A program made the translations under genes and the position numbers. The notes beneath the pieces were generated by a model that was given only the letters and a program-made list of their open reading frames with translations, ran no database searches and was not told where the DNA came from. From Candidatus Uhrbacteria bacterium GW2011_GWC2_41_11 (GTDB lineage: Bacteria > Patescibacteriota > Patescibacteriia > UBA9934 > GWF2-40-263), in contig LCAH01000014.1 in NCBI GenBank assembly GCA_000996355.1, positions 1 to 38,424 of the forward strand: a DNA stretch of 38,424 bases. The letters are read 5' to 3'. This document shows, one piece after another, positions 24,043 through 30,944 of this stretch. The first letter of the stretch is position 1; every line of letters starts with the position of its first letter.

Positions 24043-25344
24043 ATGCCAACAATACAATTGGAAAATCTCCCAAAAAATAGCGCAAAATTGACTATTACTG
24101 TTCCTCAAGATGAACTTGTTTCTTTTTTGGAAGATGCCGCAAGCCATATTTCAGAACATGCAAAAATTCCTGGATTTCGACCTGGAAAAGCAGGATATGA
24201 CATTGTAAAACATCATGTTGGAGAAATGAAAATCTACGAAGAAGCTTTGGAAAAAGTCGTTCGTAAAACATTTGTTGAAGCTGTTCTTGATCAAAAACTA
24301 GAAACAGTTGGATCCCCAGCCATTGATGTTGTAAAACTCGCACCTGGAAATGATCTTATTTATTCAGCGACTGTTACTCTCATGCCAAAAATTGAACAAA
24401 TGGCTGATTTTCGAACAATCTCTGTTTCTTCAAAACCTGTTGAAGTATCTGAAGAAGATGTGGAAAAGATGTTGAAAGATATTCAGCGTATGCAAACCAA
24501 AGAAATTCGCATGCCAGGAGATCATGCAGCACTCAAAGAAAATAAAATCGTGGTTGACATGGACATGAAAAAAAATGGCGTTCCTCTTGAAGGAGGTCAG
24601 GCTTTAAACCACAGTATTTATCTAAATGAAGATTATTATATTCCAGGTCTTTCAGAACAATTGATTGGCATGAAAGAAGGAGAAGAAAAATCTTTTGATC
24701 TTTCCTTTCCAAAAGAGCATTACCAGGAAAATCTTGCTGGTCAAAACATTCGCTTTGAAATGAAAGCAAAAGAAATCTATTCCTTGGAAAACCCAACACT
24801 TGATGATGCGTTTGCTCAAATAGTTGGGCAAAAAGATTTGGAAGGACTTAAAAACATTTTGCGAGAAAATATTCGTAGAGAAAAAGCACGAGAAGAAGAT
24901 ATGCGAGTAGAACGCGAAATGTTGGATGCAATTGCAACAGGATCTCGTTTTGGAGATATCCCGGATCTTTTAATTAATGAAGAAATCAACCGCATGATTG
25001 AGGAACTCAAACGAAATGCAGATGAACAAGGCATGACGTTTGAAACCTATCTTCAAGCCATTAAAAAGACCATTCCGGAATTGAAAGTAGAAATTTCTCC
25101 TCAAGCTGTTCTTCGTGTGAAAGTTGGTTTAATTATTCGAGAAATTGCAAAAAAAGAAAATGTTTCTGTCTCAGACGAAGAAATTGACAAAGAATTAGAC
25201 GAACTTGCTTCACACCACAAAGACAAAGAAACTCGTGACCATATTTACTCTCCCATGTATCGCGAATACATGGAAAACGCCTTGCGTAACCGAAAAGTAC
25301 TCGCTCTTCTCAAAGAAACAATGATAAAATCAGTAGAGAAATGA
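24043..25344 (+). CDS. tig: Trigger factor, ribosome-associated chaperone and peptidyl-prolyl isomerase
   Basis: At 433 residues this is full length. The N-terminal ribosome-binding domain carries the signature IPGFRPGKAGYDIV near 45. The FKBP-type isomerase domain (about 150–250) holds IPGLSEQLIGMKEGEEKSFDLSFP. The helical C-terminal domain makes up the rest. In the isomerase domain the short start VVDMDMKKNGVPLEGG looks normal. The protein meets nascent chains at the ribosome exit tunnel. It is transcribed from its own promoter and has no Shine-Dalgarno site. nfo follows nine bases after its stop and may be co-transcribed. Confidence 0.95.
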   Translation: MPTIQLENLPKNSAKLTITVPQDELVSFLEDAASHISEHAKIPGFRPGKAGYDIVKHHVGEMKIYEEALEKVVRKTFVEAVLDQKLETVGSPAIDVVKLAPGNDLIYSATVTLMPKIEQMADFRTISVSSKPVEVSEEDVEKMLKDIQRMQTKEIRMPGDHAALKENKIVVDMDMKKNGVPLEGGQALNHSIYLNEDYYIPGLSEQLIGMKEGEEKSFDLSFPKEHYQENLAGQNIRFEMKAKEIYSLENPTLDDAFAQIVGQKDLEGLKNILRENIRREKAREEDMRVEREMLDAIATGSRFGDIPDLLINEEINRMIEELKRNADEQGMTFETYLQAIKKTIPELKVEISPQAVLRVKVGLIIREIAKKENVSVSDEEIDKELDELASHHKDKETRDHIYSPMYREYMENALRNRKVLALLKETMIKSVEK

Positions 25345-25353
25345 TCTTATTGT

Positions 25354-26199
25354 ATGCGCTTTGGCGCTCATGTTTCCGCTGCGGGTGGTGTATGGAATGC
25401 TCCAGAACATGCAGCTTCCATTGGGTGTGAAGTTCTCCAGATGTTTAGTCGACCTCCTCAAGGAGGTACTCCCGCCCCCATTACAGCGGAAACCATTCAA
25501 AAATTTCAAACATCCATGAAAGAACACGGTATTCATGCCGCGTATATTCACGCACCATACTTTATCAATCTAGCATCTGGAGAAGCTCGCATCAGACATG
25601 GATCTATTCAAATTATTCGTGACGAACTTGAACGAGGCTCACTTCTTCATTGTCGATCTCTCATGTTTCACCCAGGATCTGGAAAAGATTTGGGACAAGA
25701 GAAGGGTATGCAGGCTGTTGTAGAAGGATTAGATGAAATTCTTGATGGGTATAAAGGAACTTGCCAACTTCTTATAGAAATCTCTGCTGGGGCTGGAATG
25801 ATTTTAGGAGATTCTTTTGAAGAAATTGCTTATTTTTTGAATAAAACAAAATACGGCAAAAAAATCGGAGTGTGTTTTGATACACAACATGCGTTTGCTT
25901 CTGGATATGACATTCGTACAAAAGAAGCTTGGGAAAAAACCATTGAACATTTTGATATACTGATTGGACTTGAACGACTTGTTTTAAGTCATTGTAATGA
26001 TTCAAAAACTCCGTTTGAAAGTCACAAAGACAGACATGAACATTTGGGAAAAGGTTCAATTGGTCTTTCTGCTTTCAAAATTCTTGTTCAACATCCAAAA
26101 CTTCAGCACATAGATTTGATTCTTGAAACTCCATTTGAACCAGATATTTCAGGAATCAAAAAAGACTTGCAACAATTAAAAAAATTTCGGAATGTATGA
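25354..26199 (+). CDS. nfo: Endonuclease IV (AP endonuclease)
   Basis: At 281 residues this matches Nfo. The TIM-barrel enzyme with three zinc ions cuts abasic sites in base-excision repair. The start RFGAHVSAAGGVWNAPEHA is the family N-terminus. Zinc-ligand motifs include LMFHPGSG, LLIEISAG, CFDTQHAFASGYD, LSHCNDSKTPFESHKDRHEHLGKG and DLILETPF. The ATG at 25354 begins the MRFGAHVS start, nine bases after tig, with no Shine-Dalgarno site. The stop overlaps the DUF167 start (ATGA). Confidence 0.95.
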   Translation: MRFGAHVSAAGGVWNAPEHAASIGCEVLQMFSRPPQGGTPAPITAETIQKFQTSMKEHGIHAAYIHAPYFINLASGEARIRHGSIQIIRDELERGSLLHCRSLMFHPGSGKDLGQEKGMQAVVEGLDEILDGYKGTCQLLIEISAGAGMILGDSFEEIAYFLNKTKYGKKIGVCFDTQHAFASGYDIRTKEAWEKTIEHFDILIGLERLVLSHCNDSKTPFESHKDRHEHLGKGSIGLSAFKILVQHPKLQHIDLILETPFEPDISGIKKDLQQLKKFRNV

Positions 26200-26444
26200 T
26201 TTTAACTGTTCATGTTCAACCAAATGCCAGACAAACAGAAATTACAAACTGGTTGGATGATACAACGGTCAAAATTCGAGTTGCAGCCATCGCTGAAAAA
26301 GGAAAAGCAAATGAAGCATTATTACGATTCCTTGCAGATTATTTTGAAACAAATATTTCTTCAATCAATCTTATCCGTGGAGGAATGACAAAAATGAAAC
26401 AGATTGAGATTCCAGATTCCCTATGGTTTGTACGTAGAACTTAA
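26196..26444 (+). CDS. DUF167/YggU family protein
   Basis: This 82-residue protein has the family pattern LTVHVQPNARQTEI, KIRVAAIAEKGKANEALLRFLADYF and SSINLIRGGMTKMKQIEI. DUF167 proteins are small, widespread and without an agreed function. The start codon overlaps the nfo stop by four bases, so it is translationally coupled. A structured RNA candidate begins right after its stop codon. Confidence 0.9.
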   Translation: MILTVHVQPNARQTEITNWLDDTTVKIRVAAIAEKGKANEALLRFLADYFETNISSINLIRGGMTKMKQIEIPDSLWFVRRT

Positions 26445-26445
26445 T

Positions 26446-26580
26446 CATTTTAGACCAGTTTAGGTGCGCGGGGTGCAAGTTCTTCCGAGCCGTACTACAG
26501 ATGGTACGGTGAGGAAAGCTTGGGTCCCCGCAAACCATGCACCAGATGGTGCATGGTAAACCTAAAATGGGCAAAATGAG
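26446..26580 (+). ncRNA. Candidate three-way-junction RNA after the DUF167 gene
   Basis: About 130 bases fold almost completely. A closing stem TTTAGGT/ACCTAAA (26459–26465 with 26560–26566) competes with CATTTTAG/CTAAAATG (26446–26453 with 26562–26569). Arm 1 is GCGGGG/CCCCGC (26468–26473 with 26526–26531). It continues through AAG/CTT and TTCC/GGAA around a small internal loop to CCGTAC/GTACGG (26490–26495 with 26504–26509). Arm 2 is ACCATGCACC/GGTGCATGGT with loop AGAT (26534–26557). No ORF is present and a terminator follows. I compared it by memory with SRP RNA, RNase P RNA, tmRNA and the common riboswitches, and none fits. Strand is inferred from the downstream terminator and the upstream genes. 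Confidence 0.55.
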
Positions 26581-26592
26581 GAAGTTCTAAAC

Positions 26593-26616
26593 AAAAACGG
26601 CCTTGAAGCCGTTTTT
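26593..26616. terminator. Terminator shared by the plus-strand unit and yidD
   Basis: A perfect 9-bp stem aaaaacggc / gccgttttt with a 6-nt loop has A- and T-runs on both sides and works in both directions. The yidD stop codon lies at its edge. Confidence 0.85.
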
Positions 26617-26872
26617 ATGGTACACAATCTTCTCCTCCACGCGACCACGGATGACACTTAGAAAGACGTTTTCCTGCAAGCCATAATCCGCGGAAACATC
26701 CATATTTTTCAATGGCCTGTCGTCCATATTCCGAGCAGCTCGGATAAAAACGACAGTATCCGTACGGATAGAGCCATCGCAAAATTCCATGATCAAATGA
26801 CAATGTTTTTTGATAAATTTTGATCAAAATGATCAGAAAAAAACAAGGAATTTTAAATATTTTCTTAAACAT
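26615..26872 (-). CDS. yidD: Membrane protein insertion efficiency factor YidD
   Basis: This 85-residue protein has a hydrophobic N-terminus ([15 protein letters not shown]) and the YidD core [21 protein letters not shown], with the usual cysteines, then [24 protein letters not shown]. It helps insert membrane proteins through YidC/Sec. It overlaps the end of rnpA by eight bases on the same strand. The usual next gene, yidC, is missing here: the unit ends at a terminator instead. Confidence 0.95.
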   Translation of the reverse strand: MFKKIFKIPCFFLIILIKIYQKTLSFDHGILRWLYPYGYCRFYPSCSEYGRQAIEKYGCFRGLWLAGKRLSKCHPWSRGGEDCVP

Positions 26873-27215
26873 CTTTTTTCAAAAAAGGAGTTTTTTTTAA
26901 TAACGCATCCATTCGCTCTTCTAAAACATGAAAAGAAGCATTTTTTGCTTCTACACGGGCAATAAATGCTACATCATATCCAGATTCCAAAGAAAATATT
27001 CTGTGACGGATAATTTCTCTTAACCGACGGCGAATACGATTGCGAACCACAGCAGATTTGGAAACTTTTGTTCCTACCACAAATGCAAAACGAGAAACTG
27101 GAAGCATGTTTTTTCGAAAACGAACCCCATAAAGGGTATCAAAAACATTTTTTCCTTTTGCAAAAAGGATTTCAAAATCTTTTTTCTTTCGTAATCTGTT
27201 TTCTGCAGAAAGCAT
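26865..27215 (-). CDS. rnpA: Ribonuclease P protein component
   Basis: This 116-residue basic protein joins the RNase P RNA in 5' processing of tRNA. The start [20 protein letters not shown] and the RNR motif block [19 protein letters not shown] (about 55–75) are diagnostic. ATG 27215 is preferred over the track's TTG 27221, because the latter falls inside the hairpin that separates it from rpmH and family proteins begin at this methionine. No RNase P RNA gene was found in the window. Confidence 0.95.
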   Translation of the reverse strand: MLSAENRLRKKKDFEILFAKGKNVFDTLYGVRFRKNMLPVSRFAFVVGTKVSKSAVVRNRIRRRLREIIRHRIFSLESGYDVAFIARVEAKNASFHVLEERMDALLKKTPFLKKDV

Positions 27216-27220
27216 AAACA

Positions 27221-27245
27221 AGACGAGGGTACGCGACCCTCGTCT
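27221..27245 (-). terminator. Hairpin between rpmH and rnpA
   Basis: A perfect 10-bp stem agacgagggt / accctcgtct with a 5-nt loop fills the gap between the rpmH stop and the rnpA start. On the minus strand it is followed only by TTGTTTATG, so it is likely a partial terminator or a processing/stability element. Confidence 0.6.
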
Positions 27246-27250
27246 ATTCC

Positions 27251-27403
27251 TTATTTCTTTTTGGCTTGAACAGAAACTCGCTTGCGACCTCTGGCAATGC
27301 GGCGTTTCAATACATTTCTTCCAGCCGGTGTACTTGAACGTGCACGAAAACCATGAACACGAGCACGGCGACGTTTTTTAGGTTGATATGTTCGCTTTGG
27401 CAT
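27251..27403 (-). CDS. rpmH: 50S ribosomal protein bL34
   Basis: This gene is missing from the ORF track because it is only 50 codons long. Read on the minus strand from ATG 27403 it gives [20 protein letters not shown] and so on, with the L34 pattern (KRTxQP, [26 protein letters not shown]) intact. It ends in a lysine-rich tail. It is the first gene of the usual rpmH–rnpA–yidD unit, running away from dnaA. No Shine-Dalgarno site is visible. Confidence 0.97.
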   Translation of the reverse strand: MPKRTYQPKKRRRARVHGFRARSSTPAGRNVLKRRIARGRKRVSVQAKKK

Positions 27404-27570
27404 ATATCGTTATCCAACTCATTTTCTGAAAATATTTCCCCCATCTAACCACATCCTCCACAATTTATCAACTTCTTGCTCTTTTCCTCCTCCTTTCTGC
27501 TCTTGCCCCCCTGTGGACAATTAGTTTACACTAACCTCACTAAACCGTGAGACTTCTTGATCCTATACCT
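27404..27570. other. rpmH–dnaA intergenic region, possible origin part
   Basis: About 165 bases between divergent rpmH and dnaA, the common site of oriC. The plus strand is C/T-rich. One near-match DnaA box is visible (TGTGGACAA, 27512–27520), plus a partial TTATCCAAC near 27410. No dense DnaA-box cluster is present, so origin function is only suggested by position. Confidence 0.35.
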
Positions 27571-28986
27571 ATGAATACTAACGAACTTTGGCAAGCCGTC
27601 TTAGGAGAACTTGAGCTTAAACTCAGTAAGGCAAATTTTACGACATGGTTCAAAAATACATTCATATTAGTATATGAAAATCAGGAACTCGTGATTGGAG
27701 TTCCAAATACCTTTACAAAAGCCTGGCTTGAAAAAAAATATCATAGGGACATTACCAACCTTCTTCAACAATTTACCAGTGACCGCGTACGCAATGTTGT
27801 TTATCGAGTAGAAATAAAAACATCTCCCATGAATATTTCTATTTCGGATTATTCCCAAGAAATTTCAGATCAAACTGTTTCAGATGTTTCATTTCAACAA
27901 CCTGTTTTTTCTCAAACATTCACACTTCCATCTCTTCCACGTTCCTATTCTGAAACACCGGAACCATCCCTTAATCAAAAATACGCTTTTTCCAATTTTA
28001 TTGTTGGAAAACAAAATGAACTCGCTCATGCTGCTGCTCAAGCTGTTTCTATGCAACCTGGAGGTGTCTATAACCCTCTTTTTATCTATGGTGGAGTAGG
28101 ACTTGGAAAAACACATCTTCTACAAGCAGTTGGAAATGAAATTCAAAAAAGAGATCCTCAGGCAAAAATCCTCTATATTACCTGCGAAAATTTCACGAAT
28201 GACTTTATTCATGCCGTACGCACAGGTCGCGGAAAAGAATTTAAAGATATTTATCGAAATGTGGATGTTCTTCTTATTGATGACATTCAATTTATTACAG
28301 GAAAAGAAGGAACACAGGAAGAATTTTTTCATACATTCAATGCCCTTCACCAAAATAACAAACAAATTATTCTTTCTTCAGACCGACCACCAAAAGCAAT
28401 TCCTGCACTTGAACAACGTCTATCTTCTCGTTTTGAATGGGGAATGATGACGGATATTGGAAGTCCGGATTTCGAGACACGTATTGCTATTTTGGAAGCA
28501 AAATGCCGAGAAAAAAAATATCTTCTTGATGGAGAAATTCTCCATCATGTTGCCACAACCATTCAAAGCAACGTACGCGAACTTGAAGGAGCTTTAAATA
28601 AAATTATTGCCTTTCATCAATTCAAAAATATGATTCCAACTGTGGAAAGTGTGAAACCTATTCTCACAAGCTTTCAACCAACAAAAATGAAAAAATCTGT
28701 CACAACTCGACAGCTTATCCACACAGTCGCCCTCTACTACGATTTATCAATTGACGATCTTCTTGGAAAAAGCCGCGAAAAACGTCTTGCGTTTCCTCGT
28801 CAAATCATTATGTTTCTCATGCGAGAAGAAATGAAATGTAGCTATCCATCCATTGGAAATGAACTTGGTGGTCGTGATCACACAACAGCCATGCATGCTT
28901 ACGATAAAATCACAAATCAACTTACAAACGATGAACGACTTCAACATGATATTGAAACGATTCTCCAACGTTTATATGTCGTTTAA
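27571..28986 (+). CDS. dnaA: Chromosomal replication initiator DnaA
   Basis: From ATG 27571 this has 471 residues. Domain I starts NELWQAVLGELELKLSKANFTTWF. Domain III has Walker A GGVGLGKTHLLQAVGNE, Walker B VDVLLIDDIQF and the sensor region SSDRPPKAI with RLSSRFEWG. Domain IV carries the DnaA signature GRDHTTAMHAYDKI, which reads the DnaA box. The track's GTG 27547 would add eight unlikely residues; family proteins begin close to the later ATG. No Shine-Dalgarno site precedes it. A perfect DnaA box TTATCCACA lies inside the gene at 28715–28723. Confidence 0.97.
   Translation: MNTNELWQAVLGELELKLSKANFTTWFKNTFILVYENQELVIGVPNTFTKAWLEKKYHRDITNLLQQFTSDRVRNVVYRVEIKTSPMNISISDYSQEISDQTVSDVSFQQPVFSQTFTLPSLPRSYSETPEPSLNQKYAFSNFIVGKQNELAHAAAQAVSMQPGGVYNPLFIYGGVGLGKTHLLQAVGNEIQKRDPQAKILYITCENFTNDFIHAVRTGRGKEFKDIYRNVDVLLIDDIQFITGKEGTQEEFFHTFNALHQNNKQIILSSDRPPKAIPALEQRLSSRFEWGMMTDIGSPDFETRIAILEAKCREKKYLLDGEILHHVATTIQSNVRELEGALNKIIAFHQFKNMIPTVESVKPILTSFQPTKMKKSVTTRQLIHTVALYYDLSIDDLLGKSREKRLAFPRQIIMFLMREEMKCSYPSIGNELGGRDHTTAMHAYDKITNQLTNDERLQHDIETILQRLYVV
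28715..28723 (+). promoter_or_regulatory. DnaA box within dnaA
   Basis: A perfect TTATCCACA lies inside the dnaA coding sequence. It may be a chance match within codons, or a titration site. Confidence 0.4.
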
Positions 28987-29013
28987 ACTTTGGGGATAAA
29001 AAGAGTAAAACAT

Positions 29014-29049
29014 GAGTGAATAAAAAAGAACAAAATTTTTCATTCACTC
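29014..29049 (+). terminator. dnaA terminator
   Basis: The arms gagtgaat / attcactc extend with AAAAA/TTTTT across a mismatch, 27 bases after the dnaA stop. After the stem comes a pyrimidine-rich stretch up to dnaN. Confidence 0.55.
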
Positions 29050-29201
29050 CTCCACACCGTTTCTTCCATACTTCTTTCACTTTTCCTCTTTGCTTTTTAC
29101 CGCTTGATTAAAGAGAAAAAAACAGTTTTCCACTCCATCCACACCCCCTACTATTACTACTATCAATTTTTAAAAATAACATAATAATATCGATTGGGCT
29201 T

Positions 29202-30341
29202 ATGAAGTTTTCCTGTATTAAAGATAATCTCTCCATTGGCCTAAGTATTACAAGCCATATTCCAACAAAAAATGCGAATCTTCCTATTTTGAATAATGTT
29301 CTCATGGTGGCAAAAAATGGTTCTGTTCGTTTAACGGCAACAAATTTGGAAATGGCGATCAGTTGTCTTATTCGTGGAAAAGTGGAAGAAGAAGGAGATT
29401 TAACTGTTCCGTCAAAATTATTTTCTGATTATGTGAGTCTTCTTCCAAATGAAAAGGTAAATATTCGTATTGAAGGACAGATGATGCTTGTGTCTTGTGG
29501 ATCATATAAGACAAAAATGAATGGCTTACCTGCCGCAGATTTTCCTCTTGTTCCTTCAATTACCGCAACGCGTTCATATCAGATTCCTGCAGAAAAATTT
29601 CGTCATACCCTTTCTCAAGTTTTGTTTGCTGTGGCTGCAAATGAGTCAAGACCTGAACTTGCAGGTGTGTTTATGAAATTTCACACTTCTTCTCCAGAGA
29701 AAGGAATAGTGACTTTAGCAACGACGGATTCTTATCGTCTCACGGAATGTCAGATTGGAGTGAACTCCAGTTCTTCAGAAGAAATATCTGTCATTGTTCC
29801 AGCAAAAACCATGGCAGAAGTAGGAAGAATTCTTTCTATTTTTCGTGATGATGTGGAAACACCTAGTGATCTTACGGTAAATCTTTCGGAAAATCAGATT
29901 GTCTTTGTATTTGGAACAGTGGAATTGATTTCGAGAACCATTGATGGAACCTATCCGGATTATCGACAAATTATTCCGAAAACATTTCAAACAGAAGCAA
30001 AGATTGATCGAGAAGATTTTATAAAAATAGTGAAAGCGGCAAGTTTGTTTTCGAAGTCAGGTCTTTTTGATGTAAATGTTGAATTTCAGCCAGGAGGATC
30101 TGTAACAGTGAGTGCAGTGGATGCCGCGCGTGGAGAAAATACAGCCTCTTGTTCTGCAAAAGAAATTTCAGGACAAGTAAATGCGGTAACACTCAATTAT
30201 CGTTATTTACTTGATGGACTTCAGGCATTAAATACAGACGATATTTCTTTTCAGATGATTGATGCAGCAAATCCGTGTGTTTTGAAGCCTGTATCCTCTT
30301 CGAATGAATATTTGTATATTCTTATGCCAATTCGGCAATAG
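29202..30341 (+). CDS. dnaN: DNA polymerase III beta subunit (sliding clamp)
   Basis: At 379 residues this matches the clamp. Three repeated domains are visible. Typical motifs are LPILNNVLMVAKNGSVRLTATNLEMAI at the N-terminus, LATTDSYRLTECQI, RTIDGTYPDYRQIIP and the C-terminus YLYILMPIRQ. The clamp tethers polymerase to DNA. ATG 29202 gives the normal MKFSC start and lies 11 bases after a TAATAT -10-like box, so the leader may be only a few bases. recF and gyrB, common next genes elsewhere, are absent. Confidence 0.96.
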   Translation: MKFSCIKDNLSIGLSITSHIPTKNANLPILNNVLMVAKNGSVRLTATNLEMAISCLIRGKVEEEGDLTVPSKLFSDYVSLLPNEKVNIRIEGQMMLVSCGSYKTKMNGLPAADFPLVPSITATRSYQIPAEKFRHTLSQVLFAVAANESRPELAGVFMKFHTSSPEKGIVTLATTDSYRLTECQIGVNSSSSEEISVIVPAKTMAEVGRILSIFRDDVETPSDLTVNLSENQIVFVFGTVELISRTIDGTYPDYRQIIPKTFQTEAKIDREDFIKIVKAASLFSKSGLFDVNVEFQPGGSVTVSAVDAARGENTASCSAKEISGQVNAVTLNYRYLLDGLQALNTDDISFQMIDAANPCVLKPVSSSNEYLYILMPIRQ

Positions 30342-30345
30342 AATT

Positions 30346-30891
30346 ATGCTTATTCTTCCAAAAGAACCACATATTTTACGATTAGCTGTTGGTCGGCTTT
30401 GGAATGGAAATGTTTCCACAGATGATCATTTAGCTTGTCTTTGTGAATTTTTTCAAAATGCAGAAGGAATTGTTGTACGGGTTATTATTCCGACATTACC
30501 AAACGAAAAGAAACCAAATATTTCTCGTGGATCTCGTTTGAATTCAATTGATGAATATGATTCTGTAAATATTTTGTTTGTTGACGAAGATAATCAGTAT
30601 TTGGAAGTCATTTTTGGATTAGGAGGATCTTATTTGGTAAGAGGGTTTGATACTCCTGGACATTTGATAACAGATTTTTCAAACGAATCTTTTTCTTTTA
30701 TCTATGAAAGAGACAAGGATTATATTTCTCATATGGAAATGTTGATTCCTTATGATTTTTTTCCAACACATTTAAAAGCAATAAATGCGTTTCTTTTTAC
30801 AAATGATCAGTGTTTAGCTTATCATCCCCTTTCAGGAGATGTATTAAATATTCATCAACCTTCTGTTTTCCCTTTTGTAAAAATGGAATAA
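30346..30891 (+). CDS. Hypothetical protein, 181 aa, after dnaN
   Basis: I do not recognise this protein. It is soluble, mixed alpha/beta, with LPNEKKPNISRGSRLNSIDEYDSVNILFVDEDN and an FGLGGSYLVRGFDTPGHL segment. No signal peptide or membrane segment is visible. ATG 30346, four bases after the dnaN stop, is preferred to the track's 30304, which would overlap dnaN by 38 bases in another frame. It sits where recF usually is, but shows no Walker motif and is not RecF. It is probably co-transcribed with dnaN and ends at a bidirectional terminator. Confidence 0.75.
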   Translation: MLILPKEPHILRLAVGRLWNGNVSTDDHLACLCEFFQNAEGIVVRVIIPTLPNEKKPNISRGSRLNSIDEYDSVNILFVDEDNQYLEVIFGLGGSYLVRGFDTPGHLITDFSNESFSFIYERDKDYISHMEMLIPYDFFPTHLKAINAFLFTNDQCLAYHPLSGDVLNIHQPSVFPFVKME

Positions 30892-30894
30892 AAA

Positions 30895-30944
30895 AGACCT
30901 CAGATAAGAGGTCTAAAATAAACATTCTATTGGATGTTTATTTT
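30895..30944. terminator. Double hairpin terminator between dnaN unit and PBP
   Basis: Two hairpins in a row: agacctc/gaggtct with a 6-nt loop (30895–30914), then aaaataaacat/atgtttatttt with an 8-nt loop (30915–30944) and T-runs. The second serves both directions; the PBP stop codon is at its right edge. Confidence 0.8.

Noticed and set aside
26446-26580. SRP RNA or RNase P RNA fragment
   Set aside because: A GAGGAAAG string is present, but the rest of the conserved cores (SRP tetraloop region, RNase P P4 partner) is missing and the length does not fit.
28987-29201. oriC in the dnaA–dnaN gap
   Set aside because: Pyrimidine-rich and with a terminator, but no DnaA-box cluster is visible.
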